This document shows, piece by piece, positions 15,027 through 22,923 of a stretch of 29,602 nucleotides of DNA (position 1 is the first letter of the stretch; each line of letters begins with the position of its first letter). The DNA lies in contig QNAG01000003.1 in the NCBI GenBank assembly GCA_003641415.1, forward strand, positions 1 through 29,602. The letters run 5' to 3'. This DNA comes from Candidatus Zixiibacteriota bacterium (lineage in GTDB: Bacteria > Zixibacteria > MSB-5A5 > GN15 > FEB-12). The notes under the pieces are model-generated. The model saw nothing but the letters and a program-made list of their open reading frames with translations, had not been told where the DNA came from and did no database searches. A program made the position numbers and the translations under genes.

Positions 15027-16490
15027 TCACTCCACGTTAATCTTTGAAGAGAAGAAAGCCGACAGGTTAAGTTGTACAAAGGGTAGGGTTTGATTGTCGT
15101 CGGTGACGTGGGCGACATTCCTAATTTTATCAACACCGGCTTCAATGTCGAGGAAGAAGTTGTTCAGAACAAAGCGGGTATATCCAAGTGAAAATCGTGT
15201 TTTTTGTTCCACTACTCCCGTCGGGAAGGGTTCAGTGTAGTCACCTTCGATATGTGACCAGGGCGCTGTCCATTCAGCATCAATACGACCCTCCCCCTGT
15301 CGCTGATGTGAAACGTGAAAGGCCGCCCGGGCATAATTGCCGAACCACCGATACAAGGAGACGCTAATGAGATCGTAGTCGTTGCCTAATACTGCCCCGA
15401 TGGGTTTGCCGTTAGAAATATATCTATTGCGAGGAAGATTCTGGTTGAAAGTCCAATTTGTCACACGTGTATATGTCGCTTTAATATCTATTTTTGGTAT
15501 CCAGTCGGCAGCATATCCGCCAATCAGAACTGCGTATTCACTCGGTTCCTCATCACCTTGGGATTTGCGATCAATTTGGAAATCATCTACCAGCAATTGG
15601 CCAAACAATTTGAGACCACCGGCAGGTTTAAGATCGAAATCGAAACCGAGAAGGGTGTTGTCATTTTGCCCTTCGTTGAGCTGCGAGGAATGGAAAAATA
15701 TCAATGGGTTTAAATAATATAACTCTATTTGGCGACCGGGTCCCCCGAAAATAGCGGTTTCAAAGAAGCCTATTCGGCAACGGGAACTCAGATGGAGATC
15801 CAGTCGATGGCTGGCGAAGTACCTGTTTTCAAACTGATCAACATCGTCTTCGTCAGGGTTAAGCCCGTCTAGGTGGGCAAGACGATACGAAAGCGTTAGT
15901 CGCCCCCAGCGAAATGAGTAAGCCAGTCCATCCATGGATACATTTGAAGCAAGCGCCAGTGATTCTCTCGGTCCCCAGAAAGAAGCGAAGCGTCCAATAA
16001 AAAGATTGAATCCGCCTGTATGCACATACGCAAAAGCCTGTTCGACATCTCCTGCGAGTCCTCGCCATTTTTTGCCGGAGTAGTCAGGGTTATCAGCTTT
16101 ACGTTCATCGAGTCCGAATCTCCCGTATATGAATAGCTTATCCAACGGTTGAGCAGCGATACCGCCGCGGACCGATTCAAACCCTTGAGCTTCTGCGTAT
16201 TTGATGCTGGAAAAATCCTCCCCCATAAAACCAAACAGCGCTAACTGCCTGCCTGACAATTTACTAATCCATTTTACAGGATCCCGTACAGGAGTAATAA
16301 GATTTACGGGGTATGGTCCCAATTGAAAATCTTCCAGCGATCTCTCCAGCGCCTGTATATGCTCAAGCCTATCATAGATAAACTCATATTCCGGACTTCC
16401 AACAGGAAGTACACCAGCGGGTACTATTTGTGTTGAAAACGCTAAAAAAGCTATTGCGAAAAGGATGCGTTTGATAATTTTCCAATACAT
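15027..16490 (-). CDS. Wzi-like outer-membrane protein (capsule/exopolysaccharide assembly)
   Basis: 487 residues with an N-terminal signal peptide (MYWKIIKRILFAIAFLAFST to about residue 28). The rest is rich in alternating beta strands, consistent with a beta-barrel. The motifs IGRFASFWGPRESLALASNV and FFETAIFGGPGRQIELYYLNPL are typical of the capsule assembly Wzi family. Wzi sits in the outer membrane and, in E. coli, helps retain capsule on the surface. Here it is the last gene of the minus-strand polysaccharide locus, behind the polyprenyl glycosylphosphotransferase by 83 nt, which supports a surface-polysaccharide role. The frame opens 18 codons earlier, but AGGAAG 6 nt before the ATG at 16490 and the signal peptide position favour this start. 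Confidence 0.83.
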   Translation of the reverse strand: MYWKIIKRILFAIAFLAFSTQIVPAGVLPVGSPEYEFIYDRLEHIQALERSLEDFQLGPYPVNLITPVRDPVKWISKLSGRQLALFGFMGEDFSSIKYAEAQGFESVRGGIAAQPLDKLFIYGRFGLDERKADNPDYSGKKWRGLAGDVEQAFAYVHTGGFNLFIGRFASFWGPRESLALASNVSMDGLAYSFRWGRLTLSYRLAHLDGLNPDEDDVDQFENRYFASHRLDLHLSSRCRIGFFETAIFGGPGRQIELYYLNPLIFFHSSQLNEGQNDNTLLGFDFDLKPAGGLKLFGQLLVDDFQIDRKSQGDEEPSEYAVLIGGYAADWIPKIDIKATYTRVTNWTFNQNLPRNRYISNGKPIGAVLGNDYDLISVSLYRWFGNYARAAFHVSHQRQGEGRIDAEWTAPWSHIEGDYTEPFPTGVVEQKTRFSLGYTRFVLNNFFLDIEAGVDKIRNVAHVTDDNQTLPFVQLNLSAFFSSKINVE

Positions 16491-16573
16491 AGAGCTTCCT
16501 ATGCTCTCAAAACGAACTTCAGTGACATAGAAGGTTTCAGGCACTTTTCGATTAAGGACTATCTGAACGTTTT

Positions 16574-17983
16574 TTACGATGCGCCTCTTCCTTTGAGAAC
16601 TGCTGGTAGAGTGCGAGCTAAAATCTTACTATCCAACAACAGCGACCAGTTGTCGATATATTCCAGATCCATTCGCATCCATTCATCGAAATTGATATTA
16701 TTGCGGCCGCTTACCTGCCATATACAAGTCAGACCGGGTTTAACCGAGAGCTTCCGGTGTTGCCAGGGTTGATATTGTGATACCTCCGATTGTAGAGGTG
16801 GGCGTGGGCCAACCAGGGACATCTCTCCTCGTATAACATTTAGAAGCTGCGGGAGTTCATCAATTGAGTATTTTCTCAAAAAGCGTCCAACCCTTGTTAC
16901 TCGCGGATCATTCTTTATTTTGAACGCAGGACCGGACAACTCATTCTGACTCATTAATTCGCGTTTCCTGTTTTCGGCATCATGGCACATAGTACGGAAC
17001 TTAAGAAGATGGAAGGGTTTTCCATTAATGCCTGATCGTACCTGCTTGAATAAAACCGGTCCCTTGCTATCCAGTTTAATAATGATGGCTGTAACTAGGG
17101 TCAGGGGGAAGGTTATTAGAAGTCCCGCCAGAGCGCCCAGTCGGTCGAGAAGATTCTTGGCAAATAAGCTAAAACGACACTCAGGGACAGCTCGGTAGGT
17201 CATAGTCGGTACACCATTGAGACTGGCCAGAACCGGTCGCGCCACAGAGGGTCGGTACATATCCGGGATTACACTAACAGTAACTCCCATTTTCTCCGCA
17301 ACGGTAACCAGGGAACTTGTGAGGGGAATATCGTCTCTTTCAACAGCCAGAATAATTGCATCCAACTGACCTTTAGCGATGATTTTTTCCAATAGATCGG
17401 GGTGTCCGATTAAAGGAATATCCCGATAGCGCCATAGTTCGCTACGATGGTAATCGAGGAAACCCTCAATTGAAGCCTCTAGTTCAGGCGACCTCAGAAT
17501 TATGTCGGCCACTGACTTGGCCCGGGGACCTGTCCCTACGATGAGAATTCGGTTTTGAAAGGAAGGGGCATCTCCTTTTCTGGAATATTTGGCTATGATT
17601 TGCAAGCCAAATCGTGTTAGATAACAATGCCCCAGTTGCAGAATAAAGTTTATACCTATGAAAGCTACAACAATTAAACGATCAACCGGCCACTCCATAA
17701 AAAACACCGTTGCCGCTATCCCCAGACTTACTTTCAATTCAGTGTCCACTACCTGCCAAAGGTGTTTGTGCACAAACTTTGCAGTCAGCACGGGTCGTGG
17801 CATGCGATTTATGCTCGACAATAAACGAATAGCTATTAGCCCCATCAGAGATTCAAGAATCAACATGATGGGGGACCCACTTGCTAATAGAGTACACAAG
17901 AGAGCAACAGAAGATATGATCATGCTTCCGAGTCGCCCGGTGAGTGCAATTAGAATTTTACGAGAAATTCTTTTATAATTCAC
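16574..17983 (-). CDS. Exopolysaccharide polyprenyl glycosylphosphotransferase (WcaJ-like)
   Basis: 469 residues. Several N-terminal membrane helices (to about residue 130) are followed by a CoA-binding_3/Rossmann-like domain (NRILIVGTGPRAKSVADII, about 146). A further hydrophobic segment precedes the C-terminal bacterial sugar transferase domain with its signatures LKFRTM, FLRKYSIDELPQLLNVIRGEMSLVGPRPP and VKPGLTCIWQVSGRN. The enzyme transfers a sugar-1-phosphate (often glucose or galactose) to undecaprenyl phosphate at the inner membrane, the first step of repeat-unit synthesis. The start is GTG with AGGGG 7 nt upstream. It is followed by the Wzi-like gene, so is probably co-transcribed. 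The sugar is not predictable. Confidence 0.92.
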   Translation of the reverse strand: MNYKRISRKILIALTGRLGSMIISSVALLCTLLASGSPIMLILESLMGLIAIRLLSSINRMPRPVLTAKFVHKHLWQVVDTELKVSLGIAATVFFMEWPVDRLIVVAFIGINFILQLGHCYLTRFGLQIIAKYSRKGDAPSFQNRILIVGTGPRAKSVADIILRSPELEASIEGFLDYHRSELWRYRDIPLIGHPDLLEKIIAKGQLDAIILAVERDDIPLTSSLVTVAEKMGVTVSVIPDMYRPSVARPVLASLNGVPTMTYRAVPECRFSLFAKNLLDRLGALAGLLITFPLTLVTAIIIKLDSKGPVLFKQVRSGINGKPFHLLKFRTMCHDAENRKRELMSQNELSGPAFKIKNDPRVTRVGRFLRKYSIDELPQLLNVIRGEMSLVGPRPPLQSEVSQYQPWQHRKLSVKPGLTCIWQVSGRNNINFDEWMRMDLEYIDNWSLLLDSKILARTLPAVLKGRGAS

Positions 17984-18174
17984 TTCCCGTCCCCTTTTTT
18001 TTCAATTGAACTACCCCAATCCGATAAAAACATCAGACACAGTGTTACTGACAAAGAATCGTCATGGGAGTCGAAGGACTGTGAGTCTGTCCCTTGACAA
18101 AATGGTCCTCTTAAAAGGGGATTATCGACATCATCGGTCATATTCTTTATCTTTTTCATATTCAGAACCCATGC

Positions 18175-18203
18175 CGATAGTAAGTACCCGTTTCTTACTA
18201 TCG
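18175..18203 (-). other. Perfect 10-bp inverted repeat
   Basis: CGATAGTAAG and CTTACTATCG flank a 9-nt loop. It lies 25 nt downstream of the aminotransferase-like stop and about 190 nt upstream of the glycosylphosphotransferase start. There is no T-tract, so it is either an mRNA 3'-end hairpin or an operator-like palindrome. Confidence 0.55.
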
Positions 18204-18227
18204 ATCAGGACATGTTGCTAAAGTTCA

Positions 18228-19340
18228 TTATTCCCGACTTTTTGGGCGTTTACCTGTCGGTCGCTCGGCGGCATAGGCAATCTCTCTTTTCAAAGATTGT
18301 TCAGTCTGGTGACGATTTGTTCCGGAAACGGGATCGTCAATCTGACGAAAACGATTTCCGGTCGGAGCTGCGGTGTGTTTGTCGAGTCGCATCTTGACTG
18401 CCCGACGATCAAATGACTTCATTCGATATAGTTTGCTGGGCATCCTTTTGAAGGCGCCGATCATGGCATCGTTTGACAATGGTGATTGAATCTGGTACTT
18501 GACGTAGTTGCTCAAATGTTGATATCCATCGAGATTCTCTATTGTCACTTTAGCTCGAGCTAGGTTGTTGCCTACACTGGCCGGGTCTGCTACTCGCAGT
18601 AAAATGAAATCGGTTGCGGTCAATCGGCACTGAACCCCAAGGCGATTCAACTCGGTGGCGATTCGCAATCCCTCATCGTGAACTTCTTTCAGGTGGTTCT
18701 GCAGGGCAAAATCGTTTACCAAAGTTGCCAGGATAGTCTTTCGTTTTGTGGTGGATAATCTTACTTCAGGGAAATCTTCTTTGATGTGGTCGATAGTGCC
18801 TTGAGCAGCTAGCAGATATCCGGCATCGGATGATCGAATTCCAAAGGAGGCGGCAAATGATCTGAGAATCACAATGTTACTATATGATTCCAACAACGAG
18901 AAACCGGAGAGGCCAAAATGATCATTGTAGTATTCATCAATGATGAGAGCTCCATTAGGAACAGTCTGTGCTAAATGTTCAAGCTCGGACAGCGAGAAAT
19001 TGGCGCCGGTGATACGGTTTGGATTAGCTACGTAGATCATATCTTCTGGAGCTGTGACGCTACCAAGAACTGAATCAATATCTCCACTGAAAGGGGAAAC
19101 GCCTATTGTCTCTTCCAATGTTACTTCAGCGCGATTGGCGGCTATTTCCACATCTGGACCAACATTCCCTGCGGTTATCAGTTTGACACCAGGTTTATAA
19201 TAAAGATTCAGCAAGCTGGTCAATACATCAGTCGAGTCAGCAAATGGCCATACCATTCCTATGGAAGTTTTTGTTTTCCGTGCAACAAGACTGGTAATGT
19301 CGTCAATTGCTACTGTACTTATGCTTTGTAAGGGATTCAT
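18228..19340 (-). CDS. Aminotransferase-fold (HisC-like) protein lacking the PLP lysine
   Basis: 370 residues with a recognisable fold-type I aminotransferase framework: ANPNRITGANFS (family NPNNPTG), LIIDEYYNDHFG (family DEAYxxF) and ILRSFAASFGIRSSDAGYLL (family LRTxSKAFGLAGLRxGY). In that last motif the Schiff-base Lys is Ala and the PLP-phosphate Arg is Asp, so normal transamination looks impossible. The N-terminus is short for the family. The C-terminus carries an Arg/Lys-rich tail of about 70 residues (from KRMPSKLYRMK). The role is unknown. It lies inside the exopolysaccharide locus, behind a sigma-54-type promoter, so a regulatory or structural role in polysaccharide production is possible. 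GAGAGG 7 nt before the ATG supports the start. Confidence 0.75.
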   Translation of the reverse strand: MNPLQSISTVAIDDITSLVARKTKTSIGMVWPFADSTDVLTSLLNLYYKPGVKLITAGNVGPDVEIAANRAEVTLEETIGVSPFSGDIDSVLGSVTAPEDMIYVANPNRITGANFSLSELEHLAQTVPNGALIIDEYYNDHFGLSGFSLLESYSNIVILRSFAASFGIRSSDAGYLLAAQGTIDHIKEDFPEVRLSTTKRKTILATLVNDFALQNHLKEVHDEGLRIATELNRLGVQCRLTATDFILLRVADPASVGNNLARAKVTIENLDGYQHLSNYVKYQIQSPLSNDAMIGAFKRMPSKLYRMKSFDRRAVKMRLDKHTAAPTGNRFRQIDDPVSGTNRHQTEQSLKREIAYAAERPTGKRPKSRE

Positions 19341-19637
19341 TTCTTTACCTCTCGAGGTTGACGCTGTTTTTGATTGTGATAGCCATTACCTACCGCATGC
19401 AAATGTTAGCGTTCAGTTGTCTTTGTTTTTTGTCCATTGTCGGGATTGACCTGGAGCGATACTTACCACTGTTTACGAGAGATAATGCTCGGTTTGACTT
19501 ACCCTCGGGATGCGGTCGTTTTGTTCCGCAGGTAAGCATAGACGGTTGTACCTGTGCAAAGGTGTCTGTCGGAAAAATGTGGTTCATCCGTCTGGCAGTT
19601 AAACTTTGGTTCCGACATATCATGTTACTGTGTTTAT

Positions 19638-19653
19638 TGCAAAGGAGGTGCCG
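19638..19653 (-). promoter_or_regulatory. Candidate sigma-54 (-24/-12) promoter before the aminotransferase-like gene
   Basis: Minus-strand GGCACCTCCTTTGCA has the invariant GG and GC separated by exactly 10 nt, with the CAC and TTGCA of the consensus. One base (C instead of T before GG) departs from TGGCAC. It follows the terminator at 19801-19838, so it would begin a new transcript. Confidence 0.6.
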
Positions 19654-19800
19654 CTTGTTTAGTTTTTGAACACTATGTTTGTAACGTGCACTCGTATAAC
19701 ATGATACGCATTGTAGACGTCGCTAAATATGGTTCGTGTTGAATGTTATGTTATCTGTGTTGGTAAAGGTTTTCCATGCCGGAGTGAAAACCCTTCCAAC

Positions 19801-19838
19801 AAAAAACCACCGGAGAACAGTAGAATACTCTTCGGTGG
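19801..19838 (-). terminator. Rho-independent terminator of the SLBB exporter gene
   Basis: On the minus strand CCACCG and CGGTGG form the stem base, extended past one mismatch by AGA/TCT-type pairs, then TTTTTT. It lies about 115 nt after the exporter stop. Confidence 0.85.
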
Positions 19839-19953
19839 CTTTAGGAAGGAAGGAAATGATATGCAGCAGATATGATCACTGCTGCATGAGTCGTATTGAA
19901 AAGTTCTTTCTCCTCTCGGGTTGCGTGTTTTCTAATCACTCAGTTGGGTTGCT

Positions 19954-22299
19954 CTACAGTTTACTAATCAAGTATACAGATGTTAGAATCCCGGTCGTCG
20001 CTGTCAGCATAGTGGTCATTGTCTTTAGCCAATTACGATCCTTCTGTATCCTGCCTGGAACGACAATTACATCTCCCAGCTCTACTTTCTTGCCAAGTAC
20101 TCCTCCGGAAAGGACTTCACCCCGGGCTCTGATAAGTCTGGTTTCTTTTTTATCAGCCTGTCGTGTGAAACCTCCAGCACGTTCAATATATGATTTCACC
20201 TTGCTGCCCTTCTGGTAGCTTATTGTGCCGTTTGAAGCTATAGCGCCAATTATTGATATGCCGGCCGGTTTGAAGGGAACAGTTATCTTGTCACCAGGCT
20301 CCAGAATTATATCTCCCCTTTGCCCTTTACTACTCAAGATAAGATCAATATCGATAATGATACGATTAACTGAAGTTAAATTGTAATCAAATGTTTGAGT
20401 CTCAAGCTTGTGTCCCAGACTGTCCTCTACGATGTTGTTCGTCCTCTGCAATTTATCAGTGATATCCAGTTGTCCCAAGTTTTGGCCAATTGAAGATCGT
20501 TTGAGAATGATCCCTTGTGGAAAAGCAGAAGGGGTAAAACCACCACAACGCTGAATAACATCGTAGAGAGTTTCATTGCGACTGGTCAGCCAGTACTCTC
20601 CCGGGAAGGCGACCTCACCCTCAACTACAATACTACTTTTAGGTTGCCACTCGGGAATTCTGCGGATATACAGATGATCATCCCTTTGCAACTCAGTGGT
20701 TATTTGTCTATGATCCTCAAGGGATAAATACATCAATGCCACGTTCCCCGTAGAATCAATACGTGCCATCTCAGCACGATGTATGTCAGCTTCTCGATTA
20801 AACGAACCAGCCAGGAAAATAAGATCCTCGACGGTCATCTCTTTATATAATGGGTAACGTCCCGGTTTTTTTATTTCGCCTTCGATAAACACATATCGAT
20901 CACATTCGATTTCATCAATTGAGTATATATGAAGTGAATCCTGATCCTGTAGTACGATATTGGTGGTCTGGTCGCCAGCCAATACTGCTTCAAGAGAGAT
21001 TGGGATAACCTCTATGCGATGGTTGGAATAACGTCGGAAAATATCAGCCCGAGGGAGATAGACGTCGTTCCGTTGGAGTTGCCCACGCTCCAGAAGATCT
21101 GAGACTCTGGTGGAGTCATTTCGCTCGTAGTAGCCGGGATGTTTCACTTTGCCAAATACTGAAACCATATTCTGACGAACATCAAAAATGGAATAAACGG
21201 TTATACGATCACCATCGTGAAGGACTTCATTTCGATTTTCATCGCTTTTGAGATTCAGATCTAATACCTGCCATTCTCCATTAGTATCAATACGTTCCAG
21301 CATTACTCGGTCGAGGTAGGCTTCCGGTGTAGGTCGTCCAGCCAATTTCAGAAGTTGACTGACTGTTTCCCCACCAGTTAGTTCGAAAATCGCTGAACGA
21401 TTGACCTCTCCACGAATAGCTGCGCGAGCGCCGGCTACAGGTACAAACACAGCATCGCCAGTCTGCAAACGGATATCATTCGAGTTGTCCCCTTTAAGCA
21501 AGAAATCATACAGGTCAATCTCTGCTACAGGATTTCCGGAACGCATCACTTTGATATTACGCAGAGAACCTCGCTGATTAGGACCCCCAGCGGTAAAAAG
21601 CACGTTCAACACTGATGTTAGAGATGGTACAGTGTAGGCACCGGGACGTATAACCTCACCAGTTACATAAATACGCATCGATCTGATCTTACCTAACGAG
21701 ACTGTCAGGTCAAATTCTGAATACACTGTGGAAAGACGATCCCTGACTCGATCTGTGAACTGTTCAAGGGTTATTCCCCAAGCGACCAAATCCCCTGCCT
21801 TTGGTAGAAACACCTTGCCTTCGCGGTCAATAGTAAGATTGTATTCGCGTTCCACTCGACCCCAAAGATATATAATGATGTTATCTCCGGGGCCCAGCAC
21901 GTAATCATTGGCTGATGCGATATCAATAGAAGGGTCTATATCCGATGGATTGCCGAACAGGTTCAGTCCGAATGGTTGTAATTTTTCGAAAGGAACTATG
22001 CCATTAGCGGTGTTTTTATTATTATTCGTTGTAATGGTTTGGACAGCATTGTCTTGTGTTACAGGTGTCTCGTTTTTAGGTAATTTTTTTTCTGCAATAT
22101 CACTTTGCTGAGGGAAAATATGGGGAGTCTGATAATAATCTGTTCCCGACCCAATTTCACCAGCACTGCGGCTTTTTTGGTATAATAACTTGATCTGTTC
22201 CTTGCTCAGTGAACTGATATCTTGGGCCAGTAAAACCTTGAACCAATTCAAAGAAATAAGAACAATGACCAGTACAATAATGACGAGGATCTTTTTCAT
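19954..22299 (-). CDS. SLBB-domain polysaccharide export protein (Wza-like)
   Basis: 781 residues. A signal peptide/anchor (MKKILVIIVLVIVLISL) is followed by a polar low-complexity linker (about 60-110). The polysaccharide-export domain follows (DYVLGPGDNIIIYLWGRVEREYNLTI, about 137-215). At least five SLBB repeats come next, each with a G-x-V-x-x-P-G-x-Y/F pattern (TGEVIRPGAYTV, GKVKHPGYYE, GEIKKPGRYPL, GEVAFPGEYWL, and a final GAIASNGTISY). The C-terminus has a short hydrophobic segment (MLTATTGILTSVYLI). Proteins of this type form the outer-membrane or periplasmic channel for exopolysaccharide. It is long for Wza and resembles multi-SLBB exporters. AGGAAG 6 nt before the ATG at 22299 beats the ATG nine codons upstream. 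A sigma-54 promoter precedes it and a terminator follows. Confidence 0.93.
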   Translation of the reverse strand: MKKILVIIVLVIVLISLNWFKVLLAQDISSLSKEQIKLLYQKSRSAGEIGSGTDYYQTPHIFPQQSDIAEKKLPKNETPVTQDNAVQTITTNNNKNTANGIVPFEKLQPFGLNLFGNPSDIDPSIDIASANDYVLGPGDNIIIYLWGRVEREYNLTIDREGKVFLPKAGDLVAWGITLEQFTDRVRDRLSTVYSEFDLTVSLGKIRSMRIYVTGEVIRPGAYTVPSLTSVLNVLFTAGGPNQRGSLRNIKVMRSGNPVAEIDLYDFLLKGDNSNDIRLQTGDAVFVPVAGARAAIRGEVNRSAIFELTGGETVSQLLKLAGRPTPEAYLDRVMLERIDTNGEWQVLDLNLKSDENRNEVLHDGDRITVYSIFDVRQNMVSVFGKVKHPGYYERNDSTRVSDLLERGQLQRNDVYLPRADIFRRYSNHRIEVIPISLEAVLAGDQTTNIVLQDQDSLHIYSIDEIECDRYVFIEGEIKKPGRYPLYKEMTVEDLIFLAGSFNREADIHRAEMARIDSTGNVALMYLSLEDHRQITTELQRDDHLYIRRIPEWQPKSSIVVEGEVAFPGEYWLTSRNETLYDVIQRCGGFTPSAFPQGIILKRSSIGQNLGQLDITDKLQRTNNIVEDSLGHKLETQTFDYNLTSVNRIIIDIDLILSSKGQRGDIILEPGDKITVPFKPAGISIIGAIASNGTISYQKGSKVKSYIERAGGFTRQADKKETRLIRARGEVLSGGVLGKKVELGDVIVVPGRIQKDRNWLKTMTTMLTATTGILTSVYLISKL

Positions 22300-22372
22300 A
22301 ACATCTTCCTTCCTATAGTTGGACAAAGCGAACAGGTCCGACTCTTTCTTTCAATGTCCATGAATCGTTAGA

Positions 22373-22389
22373 AGCAAGGCTGGTGCCAA
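22373..22389 (-). promoter_or_regulatory. Sigma-54 (-24/-12) promoter of the SLBB exporter
   Basis: Minus-strand TTGGCACCAGCCTTGCT matches the consensus TGGCAC-N5-TTGCW at every fixed base, with GG and GC exactly 10 nt apart. The start point would be near 22361, leaving a leader of about 60 nt before the ATG. Activity would need an enhancer-binding ATPase, not in this window. Confidence 0.8.
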
Positions 22390-22733
22390 TAGGGGGATCA
22401 CGAGGTAACAATATGTGTAACAACAAGTAATGGCTTATTATGTTATATGCTTAGGCTTGTTTGTGAACTATGAGAGAAAAAATTTCTATAATAAATGTGC
22501 TTTTCTTTCCAACAACATATCTGAAATGAGTATAACATTTCTATATAATTAGAAGGAGTGTACTCTCTGAAAACATTTTCGGATTGCAGTTCCGCATTCA
22601 AATTTTTACATAAATCGATGTTTTGCTTTTGACAGTTATGGTGACTTAATCGTCACATAAATGTGCGAGCTAAGACAAAAATGTGTAATGGGTTAATCCT
22701 TGATTTGAGGACATCAAAAAAAAGGCTTATCTC

Positions 22734-22762
22734 TTGACAAGCATAGAAGCTTAGCATAAATT
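22734..22762 (+). promoter_or_regulatory. Candidate sigma-70-type promoter of the FadL-like operon
   Basis: A perfect TTGACA (22734-22739) and TAAATT (22757-22762, 4 of 6) are separated by 17 nt. Start point about 22769, roughly 150 nt before the chosen ATG. Confidence 0.5.
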
Positions 22763-22923
22763 CACTTTCTGTTCGTGGATTTGATTGATGATTGTTCTAT
22801 GTAGATGGATGATTGATTGCGGGTTTTAGCAGGGGTGTAAATCTGCAATCAAACCGTTATGCTGGAGAAGATATTGGAATGAAAAGAAAAATCTTGAGTT
22901 GTACTATAAGTACGGAGATGAGG

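Larger units (their letters stand above)
19341..19953 (-). other. 613-nt intergenic region: terminator, sigma-54 promoter and leader
   Basis: No ORF here has a ribosome-binding site. In minus-strand order it holds a 9-bp inverted repeat (19861-19887: ATGCAGCAG/CTGCTGCAT), a strong terminator (19801-19838), a sigma-54 promoter match (19638-19653), and then a leader of about 285 nt running to the aminotransferase-like start. The leader begins with complementary 8-nt arms TGTCGGAA (19610-19617) and TTCCGACA (19567-19574), which could close a structured domain. Confidence 0.6.
22300..22923. other. Divergent intergenic region, 624 nt
   Basis: It separates the minus-strand exporter from the plus-strand FadL-like gene. 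It contains a sigma-54 promoter for the exporter (22373-22389), a sigma-70-type promoter for the porin (22734-22762), and an imperfect palindrome at 22641-22656 (half-sites GTGAC/GTCAC, spacer 6). The middle is AT-rich with no convincing ORF. Confidence 0.6.

Noticed and set aside
19390..19623. 77-residue minus-strand ORF in the leader of the aminotransferase-like gene
   Set aside because: Its ATG would sit almost at the predicted transcript start without a ribosome-binding site, and its composition is unlike a folded protein.
22641..22656. CRP/FNR-type binding site
   Set aside because: CRP-like sites need TGTGA-N6-TCACA. Here GTGA and TCAC are 8 nt apart, so the spacing does not fit.
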